DNA of 28,122 nt from an uncultured Anaerostipes sp. (GTDB lineage: Bacteria; Bacillota; Clostridia; Lachnospirales; Lachnospiraceae). The stretch is from positions 1-28,122 of the forward strand of contig CAAEIR010000285.1 of assembly GCA_900756035.1 (NCBI GenBank), in the 5' to 3' direction. The notes beneath the pieces are model-generated. The model saw only the letters and a list, made by a program, of their open reading frames with translations. It searched no databases and was not told the origin of the DNA. The position numbers and the translations under genes are program-made. Below, in pieces: positions 22,485 to 28,122 of this stretch (positions within the stretch are counted from its first letter, which is position 1; each line of letters opens with the position of its first letter).

Positions 22485-23609
22485 TTACCCCGTATAATAA
22501 TTAACATTGGTTGAAAAAGCAATCATTGCAATGGATAAAATAAATAACATTGTCATAGTAAGAATCATCTGAAGCATCAGCTTTCCGCTTTGAATAACTG
22601 CGTCCATGGCACCTGTGACTCTTTTATCTGACACCGGCTGGAGAAGAATTCCTGCCCCCATATAAGAAACAACAACACAGGAAATTTCTAAAAACGGAGG
22701 CACAACCAATACAATTAGAATTAATATTCCGGCTGCTCCAATGCTGTTTTTTATGACGACTGCCGATCCGAGAATCGTTATCATCACAGAGCTTAGCCCT
22801 CCCCCGATTCCCGGGATTGCCGACATACCTTTCTGCAATGCTGTATTTTTCAGGGAATCCACTGCCGGAAGAATCATCGACTGAATCAACTGTATTCCAA
22901 GAATCACTGATAGGATTCCTTTCATAAAAATTCCCGCTGCAAATTCCAGAGTCTTACAGAGTCTTGAAAAATGTTCTTCTTCGGAAATATGATTAATAAT
23001 CTTTAAAACAAATAGAATTTTAATCATAGGAAGAAGTACCATATTTGCCGCGGCAGACATAGCATAAATTATGAGCAAATAGAATTCATAAACTGCCGTT
23101 GATGTGCTGATCCCGGATGTGGAAACAACTGCGATTGAATAAGCAGAAATCATTCCTTTCATGTAATCCAGCATCAGATTTACAAGATTTTGTACCGTTG
23201 TATTTAAATAAAAAAAAGAATTTGTCATTAGTCCAATCAAAATAATATAGGTTACATAAAATGCCGTATTCCCGGTACTCCCCTGAAAAAAAGAGTCTGA
23301 AAGATTTTTAAAAACCGCTGCAATTAAAGCGGCTGCAATCATCTGTTTTAATACATTTTTTTGAATCAGAAAGTTATGCTTTAATTTGCCGGAAAGACTT
23401 TCTGTCAAATCATTCACAGCACTTTTTATATTTCCTTTCATTAATTTTTTTACAATCTTTGTATAAGAGATACTGGTTTCATCTTTAAGTGACTGTTCCA
23501 CACTTTGCAGAGAATCTTCATTAAGCTCTTCTGATGCCTGAGCACCCGATACAGAAACTGTTCCAAAGGTCAGCCAGATCAAAAATAAAAGGAGACTGCA
23601 TTTTTTCAT
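22485..23609 (-). CDS. spoIIIAE: Stage III sporulation protein SpoIIIAE
   Basis: A 374-residue polytopic membrane protein of the SpoIIIA complex, a likely channel or export component. It has a cleavable-type signal peptide (1-24, ending SGAQA), a short extracytoplasmic stretch, then about seven or eight membrane segments. Conserved features include KGMSAIPGIGGGLSSVMITI and the C-terminal ILLQPVSDKRVTGAMDAV. The ATG overlaps the spoIIIAD stop (ATGA). Length is slightly under that of Bacillus SpoIIIAE. Confidence 0.95.
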   Translation of the reverse strand: MKKCSLLLFLIWLTFGTVSVSGAQASEELNEDSLQSVEQSLKDETSISYTKIVKKLMKGNIKSAVNDLTESLSGKLKHNFLIQKNVLKQMIAAALIAAVFKNLSDSFFQGSTGNTAFYVTYIILIGLMTNSFFYLNTTVQNLVNLMLDYMKGMISAYSIAVVSTSGISTSTAVYEFYLLIIYAMSAAANMVLLPMIKILFVLKIINHISEEEHFSRLCKTLEFAAGIFMKGILSVILGIQLIQSMILPAVDSLKNTALQKGMSAIPGIGGGLSSVMITILGSAVVIKNSIGAAGILILIVLVVPPFLEISCVVVSYMGAGILLQPVSDKRVTGAMDAVIQSGKLMLQMILTMTMLFILSIAMIAFSTNVNYYTG

Positions 23610-23995
23610 GATCCGCTTCCCAGCAGTTTCTGCACTGTCTGAAGCAGACTTTTAAAAATTGGTAAGCTCACTACTAAAATGGCCAATTTCCCTACGAATT
23701 CAATCTGCTTTGCAATGGATGCCTGTCCGGCATCTTTACAAACATTAGATGTAAATTCACAGAGAAAAGAGATCCCGATTAATTTTAGCAAAATCTGAAA
23801 ATAACTCTTTGGAATTCCGGAATAACTCCGAATGTTCTCAAATACATCAAGAATCTGTTTCATTTCCCGAAGTCCGTAAACTGCCAGAATGATACTTGCC
23901 AAAAAGCCTATGACCATTCCGATTTCCGGACGAATTGCTTTTATTTTCATCGCTGTTAAACTTGCGATAATTCCAAATAGCGCCGCCTGTATCAT
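23606..23995 (-). CDS. spoIIIAD: Stage III sporulation protein SpoIIIAD
   Basis: A 129-residue protein with about four membrane segments (ALFGIIASLTAMKIKAIRPE at the start, MVIGFLASIILAVYG next). It contains YFQILLKLIGISFLCEFTSN and the conserved CKDAGQASIAKQIEFVGK. It is a small integral subunit of the SpoIIIA complex, with the middle motif shared with SpoIIIAC. GGGAGG precedes the ATG. Its stop overlaps spoIIIAE. Confidence 0.95.
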   Translation of the reverse strand: MIQAALFGIIASLTAMKIKAIRPEIGMVIGFLASIILAVYGLREMKQILDVFENIRSYSGIPKSYFQILLKLIGISFLCEFTSNVCKDAGQASIAKQIEFVGKLAILVVSLPIFKSLLQTVQKLLGSGS

Positions 23996-24010
23996 ATCAT
24001 CCTCCCATCA

Positions 24011-24208
24011 TTAAGAGATTGTAAAAAGGGTCTGGACACTCTCAAACAAATCATAGATATAAGGAATGACCCAGGTTAAGACAAGAATAAGCCCTGCCAG
24101 GGTTAATAAAAATGCCTGCTCCTCTCTTCCGGAATGTTTCAGCACTTGTACAAGAATCGTTACCAGAATTCCAACTGCCGCAATCCTGAAAATAATGTTT
24201 ACACTCAT
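24011..24208 (-). CDS. spoIIIAC: Stage III sporulation protein SpoIIIAC
   Basis: A 65-residue protein made of two membrane helices (FRIAAVGILVTILVQVLK and FLLTLAGLILVLTWVIPYI) joined by the short loop HSGREEQA. This is the usual size and form of SpoIIIAC. GGGGGGT lies 4-5 bases before the ATG. It sits 13 bases after spoIIIAB and 15 bases before spoIIIAD. Confidence 0.95.
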   Translation of the reverse strand: MSVNIIFRIAAVGILVTILVQVLKHSGREEQAFLLTLAGLILVLTWVIPYIYDLFESVQTLFTIS

Positions 24209-24221
24209 CTAAACCCCCCTG

Positions 24222-24740
24222 TTATACTAAGATAATGACAATAAGAAGACTGCATGATAATCCCAGAGATCGATACATTTTACAATTCTTAATCACCTGA
24301 TCTTTCATCCGAAAAATTTCATCCTCCAACTGTTCAATAGCGAATCCTATGGTCTTTTCCTGCATTTCTTTATCTAAATATCCTATAGTTTCCCCCATGG
24401 TCTGAATCGGTTCCAGAAACTTGTTTTCTAAAATTACCGGATTCAGATATTTCTCTAAAGATTCCTGCCACACAACGGAAAAAGATTCTTCTTCATAAGT
24501 TCCAAGTCTTCTTGCTGTTTCTTGTAAAAACGGCATAAACTCATCAGAAGCTTTTTGTGCAATTCTGCAAATTGCTTCCGGTAATGGTGTAAATCCATAC
24601 CGTATTTCTCCCTGTAGAAGATACAGCATCCGCTTTAGTGCGATCCCCTGTTCCAGACGTTTCTGCTCTTTCTCTGCTTTCCGAAATCCAAAACAAATCC
24701 CGGAAAAAATCACAATCAAGACTCCTATTATTTTAATCAT
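24222..24740 (-). CDS. spoIIIAB: Stage III sporulation protein SpoIIIAB
   Basis: A 172-residue membrane protein with hydrophobic segments at both ends (about 2-18, IKIIGVLIVIFSGICFGF, and the last 15 residues) around a helical cytoplasmic middle (RMLYLLQGEIRYGFTPLPEA, then GYLDKEMQ). This resembles type II secretion GspF-like subunits, as noted for the family. ATG 24740 is chosen from GGAG 9 bases upstream and the expected family length; a longer frame starts seven codons earlier without a site. The start overlaps the spoIIIAA end by eight bases. Confidence 0.94.
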   Translation of the reverse strand: MIKIIGVLIVIFSGICFGFRKAEKEQKRLEQGIALKRMLYLLQGEIRYGFTPLPEAICRIAQKASDEFMPFLQETARRLGTYEEESFSVVWQESLEKYLNPVILENKFLEPIQTMGETIGYLDKEMQEKTIGFAIEQLEDEIFRMKDQVIKNCKMYRSLGLSCSLLIVIILV

Positions 24741-25665
24741 ATAATACTGCTCCATTTTCATCTAAAATTTTCTCAATGGTTCCCGGCTTGCCATCTGTGC
24801 TTAACAGAACATACCTCTGAAACATCTTCTTTTGTAATACTTCATTGAGATAAGGATTCTTTGTCAGAGATTCCATATTCTTTCCATGAGCTGTGGCAAC
24901 CATCGTACACCCCCGATAAGCACAAAAAAACAGGGCATCAATGTCACTTTGACTTCCGACCTCATCCACCGCAATGACTTGTGGAGCCATAGATCGAATC
25001 AGCATATTCATTCCTTCGTCTTTTGGACAGCCATCCATCAAATCTGTACGAATTCCCAAATCATTTTGAGGAATCCCCTGCCATGCTGCCCCGATTTCAC
25101 TCCTTTCATCGGCAACGCCAACGGTCTCTCCCCGGTTAGAAATCAACCGGATCAGATCTCGAAGCATAGTAGTCTTTCCACATCCCGGCGGTGAGATAAT
25201 TAATGTGGGAACGACTCTCCCCATTCTCGTACAATGCTTATAGAGCCCTTCTGCGCATCCTTTCACCTGATGTGCTACACGGATATTTAAACAGGATATA
25301 TGCTTCATCATTTGAATCTTCCCCTGTTCTAATGATACAGATCCTGCAAGTCCAATCCGATGCCCGCCCCGGATGGTAAGAAATCCCTGTTTCATCTGTT
25401 CCTCATATGCATATAGAGAATAGCTGCTGATATATTCTACCGCCTGTCTTAATTCTTCTTTTGAAAGAATGTGTGCCCCTTCTTTTTCGGAGGTAAATCC
25501 CTTGCTGTCCGATAAGAAATATTCTCTGTGATGATATGTAAAAATAACCGGGCGATCCGTCCTTAACCGGATTTCCTGGAGATTGTCCCAGTCTTTCAAA
25601 TACTCCCTCAAAAGCTTGCGAATTCTAAGAGGAAGAATCCGCAAAATCTCATCTCCTTCTTTCAT
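24733..25665 (-). CDS. spoIIIAA: Stage III sporulation protein SpoIIIAA (ATPase)
   Basis: A 310-residue AAA/secretion-type ATPase thought to power the SpoIIIA-SpoIIQ channel. Walker A is SPPGCGKTT (158-166), Walker B is IAVDE (231-235), followed by VGSQSDIDALFF and the sensor-like TAHGKNMESLTKNP. The N-terminal domain (about 1-120) has EIRLRTDRPV and IRGGHRIGLAGSV. ATG 25665 is chosen because GGAGG lies 7 bases upstream; the longer frame starts inside the promoter region. It is first of the eight-gene operon. Confidence 0.96.
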   Translation of the reverse strand: MKEGDEILRILPLRIRKLLREYLKDWDNLQEIRLRTDRPVIFTYHHREYFLSDSKGFTSEKEGAHILSKEELRQAVEYISSYSLYAYEEQMKQGFLTIRGGHRIGLAGSVSLEQGKIQMMKHISCLNIRVAHQVKGCAEGLYKHCTRMGRVVPTLIISPPGCGKTTMLRDLIRLISNRGETVGVADERSEIGAAWQGIPQNDLGIRTDLMDGCPKDEGMNMLIRSMAPQVIAVDEVGSQSDIDALFFCAYRGCTMVATAHGKNMESLTKNPYLNEVLQKKMFQRYVLLSTDGKPGTIEKILDENGAVLYD

Positions 25666-25694
25666 TAACGTACCTCCAACTATCTGTATAATCA

Positions 25695-25722
25695 AATATA
25701 TGGGAAAAGCCTTAAATTATGC
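25695..25722 (-). promoter_or_regulatory. Sigma-E-type promoter for the spoIIIA operon
   Basis: Read on the minus strand: -35 GCATAAT (25722-25716; six of seven to the Bacillus KMATATT), a 13-base spacer, -10 CATATATT (25702-25695; seven of eight to CATACAHT). The spoIIIA operon is known to be sigma-E dependent in the mother cell, which agrees. It overlaps the downstream side of the terminator of the upstream gene. Confidence 0.6.
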
Positions 25723-25724
25723 AT

Positions 25725-25753
25725 AAAAAAATCCGGATCTAAAACAGAGCCGG
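25725..25753 (-). terminator. Terminator after the CxxC protein gene
   Basis: Read on the minus strand, CCGG (25753-25750) pairs with CCGG (25736-25733), with an inner TCT/AGA stem and a GTTTT loop, followed by ATTTTTTTA. The TAG stop at 25739 falls within the hairpin. It insulates the spoIIIA promoter from the accessory genes. Confidence 0.7.
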
Positions 25754-26599
25754 CACATCAGCCCCCAAAATAGGATAAAAATTTGCATATGGAACATTCT
25801 TTTTAATGATTTCTGCAACTTTTTTACTTATAATTATCTCTTGATATTTATCAAAAAATTCATATGTCTTATTCACATCTTTCAAATGAACTATCCCTTC
25901 TTCCGTTATTTTTTTTGGCTGAAAATAGAATTCCTTTTTATTTTCTGTCATATTTATCCTGCCACATTTGTCACATCGATTTTTAAATTTATAGTTTCCA
26001 TCAATATAACTTTTCTCAGGTAATATATTGTCTGTAACAAACAAATACCCTAATATCTTTTGACGTTTACTTAGGATGGGCTGAAAATATTTTTTATTTA
26101 CTCCAGCTTCTTCTAATTTCTCCACCAATCTTGGCAATAACAATAATTCTCCCGTACCATCCAAACCGGCAAATCCATAATCATTTTCATGCTTTTTAAT
26201 ATATCCCTTCGGTTGTGCATAAAAACAGGTATTTGTTTTTTCTTTACTGTAACAATACTCGCATTCATCGTATTCATTCGTAATATCTTCATATTCTTCG
26301 CAATAATAATCCGAAAAACATAATACAAATGCCTTCGCATTTTCAAACTCTTCATCTGAACAGTGAATCTCATAATTTAAACAAACAAACTCTACACTTT
26401 GACTATGTGATTTATAAAACTCTACTATTTGTTGATATAATTTGGAATCTTGATTTATTTTATGTACAAATTCCATACCAAAACGATTTCCTGTTCTAAA
26501 TTTTTTTAATTGATATAAAAATCTAGAAATCTCTTTTTTTATTTTCCAATCTACTTCTTCATTCTCGTACGTTAACGTAATTTCAACATTGATTTCCAA
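25739..26599 (-). CDS. Hypothetical protein with two CxxC pairs (possible zinc ribbon)
   Basis: A 286-residue soluble protein that I do not assign to a named family. Residues 1-100 are alpha/beta with a hydrophobic helix (FLYQLKKFRTGNRFGMEFVH). CEYC lies at 113-116 and CDKC at 209-212, spaced to form two halves of a metal site, plus extra cysteines (C73, C80, C94, C100, C125). The C-terminal part (YEFFDKYQEIIISKKVAEII, then ANFYPIL) resembles double-CxxC and immunity-type proteins of polymorphic toxin systems, but this is only a similarity of style. The start is TTG 26599, with AGGGG 6 bases upstream and no ATG nearby. It follows the membrane protein gene after 15 bases. Confidence 0.6.
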   Translation of the reverse strand: MEINVEITLTYENEEVDWKIKKEISRFLYQLKKFRTGNRFGMEFVHKINQDSKLYQQIVEFYKSHSQSVEFVCLNYEIHCSDEEFENAKAFVLCFSDYYCEEYEDITNEYDECEYCYSKEKTNTCFYAQPKGYIKKHENDYGFAGLDGTGELLLLPRLVEKLEEAGVNKKYFQPILSKRQKILGYLFVTDNILPEKSYIDGNYKFKNRCDKCGRINMTENKKEFYFQPKKITEEGIVHLKDVNKTYEFFDKYQEIIISKKVAEIIKKNVPYANFYPILGADVPALF

Positions 26600-26614
26600 T
26601 TCTATCCCCTTTTT

Positions 26615-27193
26615 TTAATATCTGCTTATCACACTTAGAATAGCGATCAAACCTATGATCATTGCTCTTTTCCATCCATTTTTATTGTTCATAAGAATAA
26701 AAGTAATACCGAACACCACAAAATTAAATATTTTTGTAACCCACAAATTCCCAATTCCTATATATGATACCATCATAAGTGTACAATAGCCTGATGGAAT
26801 ACAAGAAATAAAATCTCCTATTTTATCTAGTTTATAATATTTTAAAATTGTTATAATAGCTAATATAATGCATACTGTAAAAATTGAATTTATTATATTT
26901 GTTATTATCTGATCATTGTGTACAAAAATATCCCTTCTAGTCAAAATTGGACCAATTACAAAATTCCCCAAAACAAAACTTCCAGAAAGTACAATTCCAT
27001 CTTGAAGAAGGACTCTTTTATTTTTTTCAGCAACAACGCAAACTGTTATAATTAATACTAGTATAATTCCATCTTGAAAAATAAATTCAAACTCTTCACT
27101 TAATAAATCTCTTATACTTGTAAAAACTCCTGTCATACAGCTTAAAGCAAAAAGTATTGTTTTACATAATAACTTTCTTTTCATAATCTCCAT
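26615..27193 (-). CDS. Hypothetical multi-pass membrane protein
   Basis: A 192-residue protein, very hydrophobic, with about six predicted membrane segments (near 8-26, 37-54, 66-84, 102-121, 132-150 and 155-190, for example GIILVLIITVCVVAE and FTVCIILAIITILKYY). It has no catalytic motif, and the loops are short and Lys-rich. No family is recognised. The ATG has AAAGGA just upstream, spaced a little short, and a second in-frame ATG lies three codons in. Codons are more AT-rich than in the spo and housekeeping genes, like both accessory neighbours. It lies 27 bases after the propeller-like gene, probably in one operon. Confidence 0.6.
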   Translation of the reverse strand: MEIMKRKLLCKTILFALSCMTGVFTSIRDLLSEEFEFIFQDGIILVLIITVCVVAEKNKRVLLQDGIVLSGSFVLGNFVIGPILTRRDIFVHNDQIITNIINSIFTVCIILAIITILKYYKLDKIGDFISCIPSGYCTLMMVSYIGIGNLWVTKIFNFVVFGITFILMNNKNGWKRAMIIGLIAILSVISRY

Positions 27194-27220
27194 ATGTTCC
27201 TTTCTTTACAATCCAAAACT

Positions 27221-27949
27221 TTATCTTAATTTGATTTTTGAATAAGTATCACGAATCTCTCCATCCTTGCTTGTTTGATATAACAAATGCCCATCAACGA
27301 CTTGAATGATGCAGAAAAAATCAGATGGTAATTTCATTTCTTTTTCTTGTTTAGTTTTTATATCATAAATCTTTAATATCGGCTTATTTTTTAAATAGGA
27401 ACTGTATATCACACTGCCATCATCCGAAATCATCCCTTGCAGCTTCATATTCTCTGACATTTTTTCCTGATCCTTTCCATTTAAAGATATTTCACAAACT
27501 TCCTTTGTTCGATTATCAAATGTATACAAACAATCCTGGTCTCGTCTTAAAACAAAGACAAATGCACCTTCTGTAATTTTTTTCGATTTTCCTGTTTTTA
27601 GATTCTTTACATATAATGGATTACTTTCATCTTCATCAACTTCACTATCTTTTAAATAATAGATACGCGAATCATCTGCTGAAAAAAGTGATGCATTATT
27701 TAGTACTTTCCTTCTAATCCCGATTCCGCTTATATTTTTAGAATATAATTCACTATTTTCTTCCGCCCCGAACGTATTAAAATATACTTTTTCTTTATTT
27801 ACTGCAAGGCAACTTCCAAATGTATAAAATGGAATATTCTCCATTGCTACCGAATAGTATTTTCCCTTATTTATATCATATAAACACAACCGTTCTCCAA
27901 ATATAAACGGAAAATTAAATATTTTATTTTCTTTTTCTTCATAGATCAC
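27221..27949 (-). CDS. Propeller-like repeat protein, N-terminus probably damaged or truncated
   Basis: A 242-residue protein with recurring blade-like units of the TolB/WD40-like type: ERLCLYDINKGKYYSVAMEN, SRIYYLKDSE, NPLYVKNLKTGKSKKITEGA, CLYTFDNRTKEVCEIS, LKIYDIKTKQEKEM. Relatives in Lachnospiraceae are usually longer and begin with a signal peptide or lipoprotein signal, absent here. The only start in this frame is GTG 27949, set just three bases from AGGA. An ATG at 27942 in another frame has ideal spacing from GGAAG and opens with a Lys-rich, then hydrophobic sequence (MKKKKIKYLIFRLYLENG) but stops after 23 codons. A frameshift or N-terminal loss is therefore plausible. It has no clear promoter. 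Confidence 0.5.
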   Translation of the reverse strand: MIYEEKENKIFNFPFIFGERLCLYDINKGKYYSVAMENIPFYTFGSCLAVNKEKVYFNTFGAEENSELYSKNISGIGIRRKVLNNASLFSADDSRIYYLKDSEVDEDESNPLYVKNLKTGKSKKITEGAFVFVLRRDQDCLYTFDNRTKEVCEISLNGKDQEKMSENMKLQGMISDDGSVIYSSYLKNKPILKIYDIKTKQEKEMKLPSDFFCIIQVVDGHLLYQTSKDGEIRDTYSKIKLR

Positions 27950-28044
27950 ACTTCCTTTCCATTGAAAAATTAATGCTACACTGATTAAATCTCAATGTAA
28001 CCGTATTGTCTTATCATAAAATAAAATATTCTCTAAATGTTTTA

Positions 28045-28082
28045 ACTCGGAAGATTATTTTATTATTCATAATCTTCCGAGT
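28045..28082. terminator. 14-bp perfect inverted repeat, probable terminator
   Basis: ACTCGGAAGATTAT (28045-28058) and ATAATCTTCCGAGT (28069-28082) form a 14-bp perfect stem with a 10-base loop. On the minus strand only TTAAAACATTT follows, a weak T tract. It lies seven bases after a minus-strand TAA that may end a gene entering from the right, so it is best read as that gene's terminator. Confidence 0.5.
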
Positions 28083-28088
28083 ATCTTG

Positions 28089-28121
28089 TTATGCTCCTAC
28101 CACAGCTTGCGATTTTTTATG
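28089..28121 (-). CDS. Possible 3' end of an unknown gene (partial)
   Basis: On the minus strand a short open frame from the right edge reads HKKSQAVVGA and stops at TAA (28089-28091), just before the 14-bp hairpin. Ten codons are too few to identify a product; the position before a hairpin is the only support. Confidence 0.25.
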   Translation of the reverse strand, partial: HKKSQAVVGA

Positions 28122-28122
28122 A

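Overview
The window reads as a chromosomal segment of an anaerobic, endospore-forming member of the Firmicutes (class Clostridia), most likely family Lachnospiraceae. This rests on low G+C, strong AGGAGG-type ribosome binding sites, a full eight-gene spoIIIA operon, spoIVB, spo0A, and the gene order asp23-nusB-xseA-xseB-ispA-dxs-tlyA-nadK-argR-recN-spoIVB. The genus cannot be fixed from this sequence alone. No rRNA, tRNA, CRISPR array, transposase or integrase is visible, and no gene-free stretch exceeds about 200 bases.

Layout (nearly everything is on the minus strand, so it is transcribed from high to low coordinates). 28.1-25.74 kb: an AT-rich accessory block with the tail of an unknown gene, a 14-bp perfect hairpin, a propeller-like protein whose N-terminus looks damaged, a small membrane protein and a protein with two CxxC pairs, closed by a terminator. 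25.7-20.9 kb: spoIIIAA to spoIIIAH behind a good sigma-E-type promoter; these build the mother-cell side of the mother cell-forespore channel. 20.8-11.85 kb: a long housekeeping operon (asp23, nusB, xseA, xseB, ispA, dxs, tlyA, nadK, argR, recN) with many start/stop overlaps. 11.8-10.55 kb: spoIVB, the forespore signalling protease. 10.1-10.55 kb: one small plus-strand gene of unknown function. 10.0-5.09 kb: sbcD-sbcC-gph, joined by ATGA overlaps. 4.9-2.33 kb: three tandem spo0A-type genes. 2.2-0.47 kb: a FliB-type protein and an ECF-like sigma factor. 0-0.38 kb: the 3' end of an unrecognised plus-strand gene.

The most unusual part is 4.9-2.33 kb. The first gene is a canonical Spo0A (D10, D11, D56, Lys in the KPF motif). 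It is followed by two full-length paralogues that keep the Spo0A DNA-binding domain but have altered receivers. In the middle paralogue the phosphoacceptor Asp is Asn (N55) and the acidic pair is Glu-Asn, so it is predicted not to be phosphorylated. In the last paralogue the phosphoacceptor Asp is kept, but the second acidic-pocket Asp is Asn. The two paralogues share features absent from the canonical protein, including the same Arg-to-Ser change in the recognition helix. This suggests one duplication from spo0A, then a second duplication, giving a three-member Spo0A set whose members could compete or cooperate at 0A-box sites. The gene pair spoIVB-spo0A, normally adjacent, is split here by sbcDC-gph and the small plus-strand gene.

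Other points worth a look are structured intercistronic elements: a terminator-type hairpin ending exactly at the spoIVB Shine-Dalgarno sequence, an 11-bp hairpin between asp23 and nusB, and a GCAA-loop hairpin at the spo0A stop codon. SbcD also has a Gly-to-Val substitution in a metal-site motif.
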